Translations under genes and position numbers: made by a program | Assembly (NCBI RefSeq): GCF_001675165.1 | Contig: NZ_LROS01000003.1 | Span: 1 to 64,000, forward strand | Source of the DNA: Clostridium ragsdalei P11 | GTDB lineage: Bacteria > Bacillota > Clostridia > Clostridiales > Clostridiaceae | DNA length: 64,000 bases | Direction of reading: 5' to 3' | Notes under the pieces: model-generated | Told to the model about the DNA's origin: nothing | Database searches by the model: none | Seen by the model: only the letters and a program-made list of their open reading frames with translations | In this document: piece after piece, positions 36,123 to 45,876 of the stretch | Layout of the letters: the number at the start of each line of letters is the position of its first letter | How positions within the stretch are numbered: the first letter of the stretch is position 1

Positions 36123-36925
36123 CTTAATCCCACCCTAGATATGTAAAAATACATAGTTATGATAAATACATTAACTATTAAATATATTAGATCAAAAAAC
36201 TTAAATTTAAATTTTTTGTGAGACACATACTCTCCTGTAAATCCCCTGCATTCCATAGCGCAATACATTTCATCTCCCATTTCTTTTGATTTTAAAAATA
36301 AACTGCCAATTATCTTTGAAATAGAAGAATATTTTTTACTATTTCTTCCTATAGATCTAAGCTTTAGTGCATAAAACATGTCCAAAGAAAATTCACCTAA
36401 TATATAAATATATTTTAAAGTTATGTCAAATACCAAAATAAATATGTCTGGTATAAAAAACATTTTTAGTGCCTTAGTTATATCATGCCATTTAGTTGTG
36501 TAAGATAAAACATTTATTGAAATTATAGTACCAGCTACTTTTAGTAAAAGCATTTCACTATTTCTAATATTCCCCATAAGTATGGAAGGTATGAGCATTA
36601 TAAATGTAAAAAATGGAATAGAAATACTTAAAAGCAGTATTCTTTTTATATCTTGAACATCTAAAAAACTTAGAATTAGTAGAAAATAAACATCTACAAG
36701 CATTATATAGGTAAAATTTTTAGACAATGATAAAAATAATATATTTAGGATAGTAAAGGAAAGTTTTAACATAGGATTTAAATTGTACATAAAGCTATTA
36801 TTTACTTTATTGTTCCTTTTAATAAGAGATAATAGATGTAATATAGAAAATATACTTTTATCTATAAATTTGTCTTTATCTTCTTTGGGAACGTATTCAT
36901 CTTTTTTAAAAAGCCAATCCTCCAT
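36119..36925 (-). CDS. cbiQ: ECF transporter transmembrane T component
   Basis: 268 residues with five or so helices. The ECF-T coupling motif A-x-R-S/G is present as ALKLRSIGRNSK and ECRGFTGEY (typical of CbiQ/EcfT coupling helices), near residues 187 and 230. Its stop overlaps cbiO. A T component would couple CbiO to a substrate-specific S component. Only these two genes are here. Confidence 0.85.
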   Translation of the reverse strand: MEDWLFKKDEYVPKEDKDKFIDKSIFSILHLLSLIKRNNKVNNSFMYNLNPMLKLSFTILNILFLSLSKNFTYIMLVDVYFLLILSFLDVQDIKRILLLSISIPFFTFIMLIPSILMGNIRNSEMLLLKVAGTIISINVLSYTTKWHDITKALKMFFIPDIFILVFDITLKYIYILGEFSLDMFYALKLRSIGRNSKKYSSISKIIGSLFLKSKEMGDEMYCAMECRGFTGEYVSHKKFKFKFFDLIYLIVNVFIITMYFYISRVGLR

Positions 36926-37024
36926 AAATACACCTTCAATTCTAATTTTTTAATTTTCCTACTTCCTTGTTAAAAATATATCATACTAACAATTATTATT
37001 CAACTAAATACAAAAACATTCTTG

Positions 37025-37573
37025 TTAGTTTAATCCATAAAAAACATACCATACACCCATTCCTATAGCAGTTCCACTTGCCTGTTCTTTAATTAGAAAA
37101 TCTTTAAGTTCTTCTCTGTGAAGTGCAATTACCTGTATATCTTCCTCTGGCTCCAATTTCTGTATAGGAATTTGATTTTCAATTAAATCTTCATATATAT
37201 CAACCCTTGCTAATGTAACTTTATCTGTTAAAAGTGCAGGATTTGAATAAAGCAAAGGGCTCATTGACTTTACTTCTCCCTTATATCCAGTTTCCTCCTC
37301 CAATTCTCGTAGTGCATTTTCGCCTATATTATCCCCTTCCACAAGACCTGCTGGAAATCCAATAACGTATTTATCTATAGCAGCTCTGTATTGTTTGATA
37401 AATATATACTTATTAGATGGTACAAGCTTGCTAATTATTACTACTGTATTTGTGGTATTAGTTCTCTTTATTCTTTCCCACTTTAAGTCCTCATTATTTT
37501 TTCCCTTATAAGTTATTTCCTGTAATTGAATCCACTTTCCTTTATACAGTGTTTTTTCCGATATTTTTTTCAT
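37025..37573 (-). CDS. NUDIX hydrolase (ADP-ribose pyrophosphatase-like)
   Basis: 182 residues from ATG 37573, 9 bases after AGGAGG; an ATG overlapping the site is rejected. The NUDIX box is AGLVEGDNIGENALRELEEE and TGYKGEV, with G, R, E and EE present in the canonical spacing. QYRAAIDKYVIGFPAG upstream is the ADP-ribose-type element. Cleaves nucleoside diphosphates linked to another moiety. Its ATG overlaps the stop of the upstream regulator (ATGA). Confidence 0.9.
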   Translation of the reverse strand: MKKISEKTLYKGKWIQLQEITYKGKNNEDLKWERIKRTNTTNTVVIISKLVPSNKYIFIKQYRAAIDKYVIGFPAGLVEGDNIGENALRELEEETGYKGEVKSMSPLLYSNPALLTDKVTLARVDIYEDLIENQIPIQKLEPEEDIQVIALHREELKDFLIKEQASGTAIGMGVWYVFYGLN

Positions 37574-39021
37574 CAAGTCCATCCTCCTATTTTTTTAGCC
37601 TCCTGGCCTATTATCATAATTCCTTTTTTTATATCTTCTTCACTGACCCTTGAAAATCCAAGCCTAAAGGTATCATATCCCTCATCATTTACATAAAATA
37701 CATCACCAGGAGTAAATATTACTCCTCTATTACAGCACCTTTCTAAAAGCTTTCTGGAGCTTATATTCTTTAGCTTTATAAATATATGCATACCACCCTC
37801 ACCCAATATCTCTTCGCAAGGAATATACTCTCTTGCACACTTTAAGGTAAATTCATATTTCTCCTTATATACTCTTCGAGCTTTCTTTATGTACTTTTCA
37901 AAATTTCCCTGATTTAAGTAATCATAAAAAATTGCCTGATCTAAAGAAGAAGTGTGAATATTCCTAGCCCTTTTACAACTCTCTAAATAGTTTATAAGCA
38001 CTTTATCCGCGAGTATCCATCCTATCCTTATTCCAGGGAATAATACCTTTGAAAAGCTTCCTATATATAGGATACTATTTCCACTGCCGCTAAAAGCAGC
38101 TATAGGTGATACATGAGTTCCTGAATACCTAAGCTCTTCATTAAATCCATCTTCAATTATAGGTACATTATAACTTTTAAGTATATTATACAATTTTACC
38201 CTATTTTCAGGAGGCATGACAATACCTGTAGGATTTTGATAGGATGGAATAAAATATGATATCTTAAATTTATTTTTACCGAGCTCTTCACTAAGATCCT
38301 TTAAACATACTCCATCTTTTTCAACTTTCACTCCAGTTATATTGAGTCCATGTAATTTCATAATTTTAATTGCAGTATTATGGGTTGGATTTTCACACAG
38401 TATATTATCTCCCCTGTCCGTAAGGCAAGATAATATCAAATCAAATCCTTCTGTAAATCCATTTGTTATAAGTATACCCTTTTCCTTTGTACAAACTCCT
38501 TTACTTTCCATATATTTAAGTAAATATTGAATAAGAGGTCTATAACCTTTAGCATACCCATAATTCAACACTTTTTCTCCTTCTATAGACATACGATTTA
38601 AAAAAGCTTTTTTAAATTCATCTACATTAAAAAGTTTTTCATCAGGAGCTATACTTTTAAAGGATATCATTCCTTTTTCCCATTTTGCTTCATGTTTTAT
38701 TATATCTAATCTTTCGGAAAGTTTTCCATATTGATTTATTTTATCTTCCCAATCTATACTCCACTTTTCCTGAAAATCTACTTTTACATCCGATACAAAG
38801 GTACCTCTTCCTTTTTTTATGTATACAAATCCTTCATCTTGCAAAAATTCATAAGCATACATTACGCTATTTCTGCTTATTTTTAGCATTGAAGCCATCT
38901 CTCTTGTGGAAGGAAGTTTTTCTCCGCTTCTAAGCATGCCCTTCAGTATCATATCTTTAATATAATCTTTTAGCTGTATATATACAAGTTTCTCTTTATT
39001 TATCTTCAGTTCCGAAAACAT
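37573..39021 (-). CDS. MocR/PdxR-type regulator (GntR HTH plus aminotransferase-like domain)
   Basis: 482 residues from ATG 39021 (GAGGTG precedes). N-terminal GntR winged helix, about 10-75: YIQLKDYIKDMILKGMLRSG, LPSTREMASMLKISRNSVMY, EFLQDEGFVYIKKGRGTFVS. The C-terminal fold-type I PLP domain follows, with ITNGFTEGFDLILSCLTDRG, SYQNPTGIVMPPENR and the PLP lysine in IGSFSKVLFPGIRIGWIL. Such regulators sense PLP or an amino acid. The overlapping NUDIX gene is its partner or target. No aminotransferase activity is expected. Confidence 0.9.
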   Translation of the reverse strand: MFSELKINKEKLVYIQLKDYIKDMILKGMLRSGEKLPSTREMASMLKISRNSVMYAYEFLQDEGFVYIKKGRGTFVSDVKVDFQEKWSIDWEDKINQYGKLSERLDIIKHEAKWEKGMISFKSIAPDEKLFNVDEFKKAFLNRMSIEGEKVLNYGYAKGYRPLIQYLLKYMESKGVCTKEKGILITNGFTEGFDLILSCLTDRGDNILCENPTHNTAIKIMKLHGLNITGVKVEKDGVCLKDLSEELGKNKFKISYFIPSYQNPTGIVMPPENRVKLYNILKSYNVPIIEDGFNEELRYSGTHVSPIAAFSGSGNSILYIGSFSKVLFPGIRIGWILADKVLINYLESCKRARNIHTSSLDQAIFYDYLNQGNFEKYIKKARRVYKEKYEFTLKCAREYIPCEEILGEGGMHIFIKLKNISSRKLLERCCNRGVIFTPGDVFYVNDEGYDTFRLGFSRVSEEDIKKGIMIIGQEAKKIGGWT

Positions 39022-39125
39022 AACAAGTTTCACCTCAAATATATTCTTGCACAATTTTACTAATAAATAAAGAATAATATTATAAATAAGTTATTGACAT
39101 ATATTAAAAAAAATGTTTCAATAAT

Positions 39126-39139
39126 ACTGACTAGTCAGT
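39126..39139. promoter_or_regulatory. TetR-type palindromic operator upstream of the YhgE/Pip genes
   Basis: ACTGACTAGTCAGT is a perfect 14-base palindrome, typical of TetR/AcrR-family operators. A TTGACA lies at 39094-39099. The first YhgE gene starts 86 bases downstream. No TetR gene is adjacent, so the repressor must be elsewhere. Confidence 0.5.
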
Positions 39140-39224
39140 TAATACTAAAATATTATATTATTTCATTATTGAAAACAATTTTCCATATATTTATTTTAGA
39201 TATTTATAATAGGAGGATTCATAT

Positions 39225-41387
39225 ATGCTAAGAAATATTATAGAAGTTTTTAAAAGAGATATGAAAAGTATTGTTAAAAATAAAATGACAATGTTGATTG
39301 TTGCAGGTGTATGCATACTTCCATCTCTCTATGCATGGGTCAATATAAAAGCATGTTGGGATCCTTATGGAAATACAAGCAGCATTCCTGTAGCCATAGT
39401 TAATGAGGACAAGGGTACGAACTTGAAAGGGAAAAATTTAAATACAGGAAATGAAATTGTAGAAAAATTAAAAGATAACCATAAAATAGGATGGAAATTT
39501 GTAAACGCTAAAAATGCAGATATGGGTATTATAGATGGTACATACTATGCGGTGATAAAAATTCCAGAAGATTTCTCAAAGAACATTACCAGCATAACAT
39601 CAGATGCTCCTAAAAAAACTCAAATCATTTATAAAGTGAATACAAAAAATAGTCCAGTAGCTCTTAAAATAACTGATGCAGCTAGAAATACACTGGCAGA
39701 ACAAATAAAATCAAGCTTTATATATACAGTAAATCAAACTATATTTTCTTCTTTGAACATTCTTGGTAAAAACGCAGAAAATGATGAACAAAACATTATA
39801 AATTTGAAGGATGCAATAATAAAATTAAGTGACAATATGGATGTTATAACAGATGTTCTTGGAGGCATAAGTGATGATTCAAATGATTTGAATTCAACGC
39901 TTTCTCAGATTAAATCAGTTATTCCTATGATAAATTCAAGAATATCTACCTTAGAAAATGGTAATGAAACCAACAACTCATCTATACTATCCCTTCAGTC
40001 TTCCATGAATAATACCTTTGATAACATTACAATTAATTTAAACACCTCAAAGACTGATGTGTATAGAATTCAAAATTTGATATTAAATTTTAATTCAGCA
40101 GCCTCAAATTTGAAGTACTCAAATATAGATACCACTGTAACTAAAATCAATTATGAGATAAATATCTTATACAATAAAATCAATTCCACCATTAACATTC
40201 TTCAAAAATTTAATGATTTTAAGAACGATGACAATACATCAAGACTTATAAATTCATTAAAAAATACTAGGGATTCATTAAATACAGAGAAAAACAAAAT
40301 AAACGATATTGAAAAACAGCTTGAAAGTTCAAATAAAATAAATAAAGATTTGATTAATTCAGTAACAAATGACACTGCAAATTTAAATCAGCAATTAATA
40401 GACGAAACCAATGAATACAATGGACAGGTAAGAAAAAGCTTGAATTCCACAGCAGCTGAACTTGTTGAGTCCACAGATAAAGCTTCTTCTGTTTTAAAAT
40501 CTATGCAGGATCTTACTTCCCATGGAGATAATTCCTTAGATGTGTTAATAAACGGGAGTGAGCTGACAGCAAATTCATCCAGTAAACTAAACAATAGATT
40601 ACTTGAATTCAAGGGTATTATTAACGATTTGGCAAATAAACTTAAACTAGTAACTAATAATGACATAATACAGATAATCACCATATTGCAAAATAACCCC
40701 AACTTTATGGGGAATGTCGCGTCAAGTCCATTTAATATCAAGGAACAGAATATATACACTATTTCAAACTTTGGCTCCTCCATGGCTCCAGCTTATACTA
40801 CACTTTCCATCTGGATTGGTTCTATTATTCTTGTATCCATTTTTAAAACGGATGCAGACAGATTTAAAGGTGATGAAGGTTTGAACTTGAAAGAAAGATA
40901 TCTTGGTAAAATGAGTACTTTTATAGTTTTTGCTTTAGCACAAGGATTTATAGTTGCTGTTGGGGACAAACTTTTGCTAAATGTCCAAATGGTAAATGCA
41001 TTTTTAATGGTAATGGTAGCACTAGTTTCATCTTTTACTTTTACTGTAATAACATACACTCTTGTTTCCACGTTTGGGAACTTAGGGAAGGCTATATCCA
41101 TTGTTTTGCTTATAACTCAGATATCAGGAAGTGGAGCCACTTATCCTATACAACTTGATCCACTTATTTTTAGAATAATACAGCCTTTGTTTCCATTTAC
41201 CTATTCAGTAAGCGGATTCAGAGAAGCCATCGCAGGACCTCTCATAAGTACTGTAGCTATGGATTTTACATTTATGCTTTTAATTTCAATGTGCTTTATA
41301 CTATTTGGTATATTTTTAAAGAAACATTTGCAAGATAAAATCTATAAATTTAGAACCAAGCTTACACAATCTGGTATGGGAGATTAA
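39225..41387 (+). CDS. YhgE/Pip-family membrane protein (first copy)
   Basis: 720 residues after ATAGGAGG. The N-terminus MLRNIIEVFKRDMKSIVKN, AGVCILPSLYAWVNIKACWD and SIPVAIVNEDKGTN is the standard YhgE/Pip opening: one helix then an extracellular domain. A long S/N/K-rich central coiled region (about 180-490) follows, then five or six helices ending FPFTYSVSGFREAIAGP, the shared YhgE/ABC-2 permease signature. Members are phage-infection proteins or type VII-like components; function here unknown. A second copy lies downstream, so the pair may form a heteromer. Confidence 0.9.
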   Translation: MLRNIIEVFKRDMKSIVKNKMTMLIVAGVCILPSLYAWVNIKACWDPYGNTSSIPVAIVNEDKGTNLKGKNLNTGNEIVEKLKDNHKIGWKFVNAKNADMGIIDGTYYAVIKIPEDFSKNITSITSDAPKKTQIIYKVNTKNSPVALKITDAARNTLAEQIKSSFIYTVNQTIFSSLNILGKNAENDEQNIINLKDAIIKLSDNMDVITDVLGGISDDSNDLNSTLSQIKSVIPMINSRISTLENGNETNNSSILSLQSSMNNTFDNITINLNTSKTDVYRIQNLILNFNSAASNLKYSNIDTTVTKINYEINILYNKINSTINILQKFNDFKNDDNTSRLINSLKNTRDSLNTEKNKINDIEKQLESSNKINKDLINSVTNDTANLNQQLIDETNEYNGQVRKSLNSTAAELVESTDKASSVLKSMQDLTSHGDNSLDVLINGSELTANSSSKLNNRLLEFKGIINDLANKLKLVTNNDIIQIITILQNNPNFMGNVASSPFNIKEQNIYTISNFGSSMAPAYTTLSIWIGSIILVSIFKTDADRFKGDEGLNLKERYLGKMSTFIVFALAQGFIVAVGDKLLLNVQMVNAFLMVMVALVSSFTFTVITYTLVSTFGNLGKAISIVLLITQISGSGATYPIQLDPLIFRIIQPLFPFTYSVSGFREAIAGPLISTVAMDFTFMLLISMCFILFGIFLKKHLQDKIYKFRTKLTQSGMGD

Positions 41388-41549
41388 GGCATTTGAAAGA
41401 AAATAACAAGTCAAAGATGCGACGGATATTTTTTATCAGACAAGGAAGCAGGTTCCGCAGATAGTGAATCCTATCTAAGGGTTCTACCGACACAGTATGA
41501 TAAAAAATATCCTAGCATACTGACTAGTTATTTCTTTGAAAATGCCTAA
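41385..41549. repeat. Palindromic repeat, family C (copy C1)
   Basis: 165 bases starting at the stop codon of the first YhgE gene. Left end TTAAGGCATTTGAAAGAAAA, right end AAATGCCTAA; the ends are complementary (about 27 bases with mismatches). The same element recurs at 55545-55817. Confidence 0.8.
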
Positions 41550-41577
41550 GACAATATTAATTTTAGGAGGGACTATA

Positions 41578-43737
41578 TTGAAGGTAGTATTCAAACTATT
41601 AAAAAGAGATTTTAAAAATATAATAAAAACTCCATCAGTACTTGCCTTAATTTTATTATTGTGTATCCTGCCATCTCCCTATGCCTGGATTAGCATTAAA
41701 GCCTCATGGAATCCTTATGCCAATACAAATAGAATGCCTATAGGTGTAGTAAACAATGACAGTGGTACAACTATTAATGGTAAAAATATAAATGTTGGAG
41801 ATGAAATAGTTAAAAATTTAAAGAAAAACAATTCTATAAATTGGATCTTTATAGATGACTGGCAGGGAAATTATAACCTTAATTCAGGAAAATATTATTC
41901 ACTTATAGAGATACCTGCTGACTTTTCCAGCAAGCTTTCAACTTTAATTACAGCATCCCCTGAAAAGCCTAATATAATCTATAAATCCAATGAAAAGCTA
42001 AATGGAATAGCAACTAAAATTACGGATTCAGCTAAAACTTCCTTAGCAGATACTATAAAAAGCTCTCTTACAAAATCAGTAAACAAAGAAGCTCTCAAAC
42101 TACTAAACTCTACAGGTAGAAAGCTTGAAACAGACAAGCCTGAAATTTTACAGTTAAAGGATACATTACCCGAAGCCGTATCCACTGTAAATGATATAAA
42201 AAATCATATATCACAAGAAAATTCCAACTCCAAAAGTCTTCAGCAATATCTAAGTGGAGTTCAAACAGATTTACCAAAGTTATCCAAAGAGATAAGCAGT
42301 CTCCATAATATTACAGCACAGAGCAGAACACTTACTTTATCTACCAAACAATCTCTGAATTCTACACAAAATGATTTGAATAAAGATATAAATGAAATTG
42401 AATCAAAAGAAAATCAAATTCAACTTTTACTTAACAACCTACAAAATATAAATAATACCGATGCTGGTAAAAGCTCAGCCGCAAGTATTATAGGAAATAT
42501 GACTACTTTAAATAATTCTTTAATTGACAAAGTAGATATGGATATTAAAATTCTAAATGAGATAAATGAAATTACAAATACTAATATAACAAGTGATCTT
42601 ATAAATTCATTGAAATCACTGAGAAGTTCGTTAAATACTGAAAACATTTATTTAGCGGAGTTAAAAGATTTAATAAATAGCAATTCTTCACAAGATAGCA
42701 TTAATCAAGTTATATATGAATCTTCATCATTAAGTAGTGAATTATCGGAAGATATAAGCAATATATCAGATATGTTTTATTCAGGAACATATGAATCCAT
42801 GAATTTATTATCAGACGCATTGACATCCAATTTAGATAGTATTGATTCAGTACTTAGCGCAACCGGGCAATTAGTACCTGAATTAAATCTTGTGGCAAAC
42901 TCAGGAATATCAAGCAGTAAAAATTTAGTTAATCAAAGAGACAGGTTAAATAAAAAATTAATAGATATTCAAAATAACTTGAACAAATTAAGCGATAAAA
43001 TGAAGGATTTAAACGATGAAAACTTAACTTCAATAATAAATATAATGGAAAAGGATCCTAATAAAATATCAAATCTTATATCATCACCTATTGAAGTAAA
43101 AAATGTTGAACTATATAATTCAGGTCTTTTTGGATATGGAATAACACCTTTTTACACTACTCTTGCAATATGGGTGGGAGTTTTGCTACTATGCTCCATA
43201 CTAACACTAAAATGTAAAGATCTCGAAAGTGGAGAAAAGGTGAAATTGTCACATAAATATTTTTCGAAATTGCTTCTGTTTTTGGTAATATCAATTATAC
43301 AAACTACCATTATAACTTTAGGAGACATATATATAGTAGGAATAAATCCTGAAAATTCATGGCTTATGATAGGATTTGCACTTACCTGCAGCTTTACTTT
43401 CACTATTATTGTAGTTACATTGGTATCTATTATGGGTAACATTGGAAAAGCCGTTGCAGTTGTAATAATGGTCTTTCAAATAGCAGGGGCAGGAGGACTT
43501 TATCCTGTAAAAACCTTACCTCAGATATTTGGAGTACTAGAACCTCTTTGGCCTTTTACATATGCTATAAATGGATTCAGAGAAGCTATAGCAGGACCTA
43601 TTTGGAGTAATGTGTATAAGGATTTTCTCACTTTAATAGCTTTTGCAGGTGCATTTTTGATTATTTCTGTTTTAAAAAAGCCTCTTCACAAATTAACTGA
43701 TAAAGCAGAAAGTGAATTCAAAGAATCAGGTTTATAG
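41578..43737 (+). CDS. YhgE/Pip-family membrane protein (second copy)
   Basis: 719 residues from TTG 41578, after TTAGGAGGG; the in-frame ATG at 41536 falls inside the family C repeat and has no ribosome site. The layout matches copy one: KVVFKLLKRDFKNIIKTPSV, LCILPSPYAWISIKASWNPY, RMPIGVVNNDSGTTI, a helical S/N-rich stalk, then helices with PFTYAINGFREAIAGPIWSN. The stalk is only loosely similar between copies, as expected for diverged tandem duplicates. Likely co-transcribed with copy one across the repeat. Confidence 0.88.
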   Translation: MKVVFKLLKRDFKNIIKTPSVLALILLLCILPSPYAWISIKASWNPYANTNRMPIGVVNNDSGTTINGKNINVGDEIVKNLKKNNSINWIFIDDWQGNYNLNSGKYYSLIEIPADFSSKLSTLITASPEKPNIIYKSNEKLNGIATKITDSAKTSLADTIKSSLTKSVNKEALKLLNSTGRKLETDKPEILQLKDTLPEAVSTVNDIKNHISQENSNSKSLQQYLSGVQTDLPKLSKEISSLHNITAQSRTLTLSTKQSLNSTQNDLNKDINEIESKENQIQLLLNNLQNINNTDAGKSSAASIIGNMTTLNNSLIDKVDMDIKILNEINEITNTNITSDLINSLKSLRSSLNTENIYLAELKDLINSNSSQDSINQVIYESSSLSSELSEDISNISDMFYSGTYESMNLLSDALTSNLDSIDSVLSATGQLVPELNLVANSGISSSKNLVNQRDRLNKKLIDIQNNLNKLSDKMKDLNDENLTSIINIMEKDPNKISNLISSPIEVKNVELYNSGLFGYGITPFYTTLAIWVGVLLLCSILTLKCKDLESGEKVKLSHKYFSKLLLFLVISIIQTTIITLGDIYIVGINPENSWLMIGFALTCSFTFTIIVVTLVSIMGNIGKAVAVVIMVFQIAGAGGLYPVKTLPQIFGVLEPLWPFTYAINGFREAIAGPIWSNVYKDFLTLIAFAGAFLIISVLKKPLHKLTDKAESEFKESGL

Positions 43738-43893
43738 TAATACCAACAATTATATAATTAACTTGATAACAAATAATTATAGTATAATGTATTTATCTGA
43801 TAATGCAGAATAGTAAATTATTATGGTGCAAAACTAATATGTAAGGGAATGATGAATACTGTTTATATAAGAAAGTTAGAAAGGATGTTTATT

Positions 43894-44454
43894 ATGGTTA
43901 AAATGACTTGTATTGTTTGTGGTATGGAAATAAATGAAAAAAATTATAATTTTAATAAAGAAGCATTTATAAATTCAAATAGTAAAGAAAAAATAATGTA
44001 TTGCCCATTTTGCGGAGCGCCAATTGAATATTTAATAGAAAATGGACAAAAAATAAAATATGATAGAAATAAATTGAATCAAAATTCCTTGAAAATAATA
44101 GATCATGCAGTTAAATTGGAAGTTTTTAATGGAGATTTTTATAAGAAAGCTTCATATATGGCAAAAGATAAAAATGTAAAAAGTATGTTTAAGTCTTTAT
44201 CAAGCATAGAATATATGCATGCTAGAATTCATAAGAAAATAGCCGGCATTAAAGAAATGCCAGTACTTAAGGATATGGATTATTCAAAATATAATACCGA
44301 TGAAAATTTGCTTGCTGCAGCTTGTCAAAGAGAAAAACATGCTGTAGCGTATTATAAAAAGTATGAAAAAGAAATCCATGAAGAAAACATTGCAAAGATA
44401 TTTAATGCACTTTCTAAGGTTGAAGAGGAACATGTAAAGCTTACAGGTGAATAA
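43894..44454 (+). CDS. Ferritin-like (rubrerythrin-type) diiron protein with N-terminal zinc ribbon
   Basis: 186 residues from ATG 43894, which has GAAAGGATG upstream; the longer reading lacks a spaced site. An N-terminal zinc ribbon CIVCGMEI..YCPFCGAPI (C-x2-C, C-x2-C) precedes a four-helix bundle. Diiron ligands look to be E in AVKLEVFNGDFYKKAS, E-x2-H in SIEYMHARIH, E in CQREKHAVAYYKKY and E-x2-H in VEEEHVKL. Rubrerythrin-like proteins remove peroxide in anaerobes. The ribbon is at the N-terminus rather than the usual C-terminus (the reverse order occurs in some rubrerythrins). Confidence 0.75.
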   Translation: MVKMTCIVCGMEINEKNYNFNKEAFINSNSKEKIMYCPFCGAPIEYLIENGQKIKYDRNKLNQNSLKIIDHAVKLEVFNGDFYKKASYMAKDKNVKSMFKSLSSIEYMHARIHKKIAGIKEMPVLKDMDYSKYNTDENLLAAACQREKHAVAYYKKYEKEIHEENIAKIFNALSKVEEEHVKLTGE

Positions 44455-44485
44455 TTTAAAAGAATTGCGAAACAAAGTTTCACAA

Positions 44486-44682
44486 GTTAAGAATTAATAA
44501 TGAAAAATTAATAGTAAAGGATGATTTTTAGCTATCGCAAAAAATCTTTAAATCTATATTAACCAGCAATGTTTCGCTTTAGCTAAACGAGAGCCATGAA
44601 AAGCTTAATCAAAGATTTTTTGTAGTGTAACGGAAAAAAATCCACATTAACTATTAATTCTTCATTATTAACTATTAATTAA
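44486..44682. repeat. Palindromic repeat, family D (copy D1)
   Basis: Left end GTTAAGAATTAATAATGAAA, right end CTATTAATTCTTCATTATTA and beyond, complementary over tens of bases. The interior holds GATTTTTAGCTATCGCAAAA and its counterpart AATCAAAGATTTTTTGTAGT. Nearly identical to 54452-54645. Confidence 0.8.
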
Positions 44683-44694
44683 AATATGTATTAT

Positions 44695-44811
44695 TTATAA
44701 CTAAAAATAAACTTATGCACAGAAACATTTTTACAATAATGAAGCCCATTTAAATATAAGGTTGTAAAAACATTCGGAGTATAAGCTTATTTTTCGTTTT
44801 GAAACTCTATC
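44695..44811. repeat. Palindromic repeat, family A (short copy A3), abutting metQ
   Basis: ATAAACTTATGCACAGAAAC and GGAGTATAAGCTTATTTTTC are the two arms of a family A element with most of the centre deleted. The right end, read from metQ, is ATAGAGTTTC starting 3 bases after the metQ stop. It follows family D copy D1 directly. Confidence 0.75.
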
Positions 44812-44813
44812 CC

Positions 44814-45635
44814 CTAAAATGCTGGAATTATGCTTCCATTATATTTTTCCTGTATAAACTTCTTAATTGATGGATCATTAACGGCTTTTGCCAATGCCTT
44901 AATATAAGGTTTGTCTTTATTTTCCTTTTTAACAGCAATTATATTAGCATAAGGTGAATCCTTAGATTCTATGGCAATAGCATCTTTAAGTGGATTTAGC
45001 TTTGCCTGAAGTGCATAGTTTGTATTTATAACTGCCGCATCTACTTCTGTTAAAGTTCTTGGAAGTTGTGGTGCATCAAGCTCCTGGAATTTTAAGTTTT
45101 TCTTGTTTTCAGTTATATCTAACTTTGAAATAAGATCTCCGCTCTTTACTTTTATAATTCCTTCATGAGCCAATAATTTTAATGCTCTTGCACCATTTGT
45201 AGGATCGTTTGGTATTGCAATTTCAGCACCATTTTTCAAATCTTTTAAACTCTTAATTTTATTGGAATAAACCCCCATAGGTTCAAGATGTACTTTTGCT
45301 ACATAATCTAAATTTGTATTGTTCTTTTTATTGAATTCATTTAAATATGGAATATGTTGAAAAAAGTTTGCATCTATATCTCCTGAATCCAAAGCCTTAT
45401 TAGGAGTTACATAGTCTGTAAACTGAACTATTTGTAAATCGTATCCTTGTTTCTTTAGTATAGGCTTTACCTTTTCTAGTATTTCAGCATGAGGCTGTGG
45501 AGATGCCCCTACTTTTATTACTTTTTTGTCATCACCTTTACTACTGCTTGAAGAACTTGTACTGCTTTGCGCACCACATCCAGCTAATGCCAAGATCAAT
45601 GTTAACGATAAAATAACTGTAATTAATTTTTTCAT
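44814..45635 (-). CDS. metQ: Methionine ABC transporter substrate-binding lipoprotein
   Basis: 273 residues from ATG 45635 (GGAGGG precedes). Signal peptide with lipobox LALAGC (Cys about 20), a serine-rich linker, then the MetQ/NlpA domain: KVGASPQPHAEILEKVKPIL, VQFTDYVTPNKALDSGDIDA, NFFQHIPYLNEF, IAIPNDPTNGARALKLLA and ADAAVINTNYA-like VDAAVINTNYALQA. Membrane-anchored outside the cell. An S-box riboswitch lies upstream. MetN and MetP genes are not adjacent, so the transporter is completed elsewhere. Confidence 0.93.
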   Translation of the reverse strand: MKKLITVILSLTLILALAGCGAQSSTSSSSSSKGDDKKVIKVGASPQPHAEILEKVKPILKKQGYDLQIVQFTDYVTPNKALDSGDIDANFFQHIPYLNEFNKKNNTNLDYVAKVHLEPMGVYSNKIKSLKDLKNGAEIAIPNDPTNGARALKLLAHEGIIKVKSGDLISKLDITENKKNLKFQELDAPQLPRTLTEVDAAVINTNYALQAKLNPLKDAIAIESKDSPYANIIAVKKENKDKPYIKALAKAVNDPSIKKFIQEKYNGSIIPAF

Positions 45636-45730
45636 TTTGATTCCCTCCAATTATAAAATAATAGACAATTTCTAAGCATTAAGCTGAAATATAAAATTTT
45701 CATATCATATTTTCAATTTAAAACCAAATA

Positions 45731-45876
45731 AAGCTCGAGGAACAACCTCGAGCTAAAAATCTCAATGATCCTCTCATCTTCCAGCTTATGCTGCAGGAAT
45801 TAGCACCACTATACTATTAAAAATAGTATTGGTTGCCGGGCTTCATAGGGCCAGTCCCTCCACCTCTCTTGATAAG
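45731..45876 (-). promoter_or_regulatory. SAM-I (S-box) riboswitch with terminator
   Basis: On the minus strand: CTTATCAAGAGAGGTGGAGG, GACTGGCCCTATGAAGCCCG, GCAACC, then GGTGCTAATTCCTGCAG and GATGAGAG, the S-box consensus. It is followed by a terminator AGCTCGAGGTTGTTCCTCGA with GCTTTATTT (45731-45754). It shuts off metQ when SAM is plentiful. Confidence 0.95.

Noticed and set aside
41521-41536. ATG at 41536 as start of the second YhgE gene
   Set aside because: It falls inside the family C repeat and lacks a ribosome site, whereas TTG at 41578 follows TTAGGAGGG and gives the same length as the first copy.
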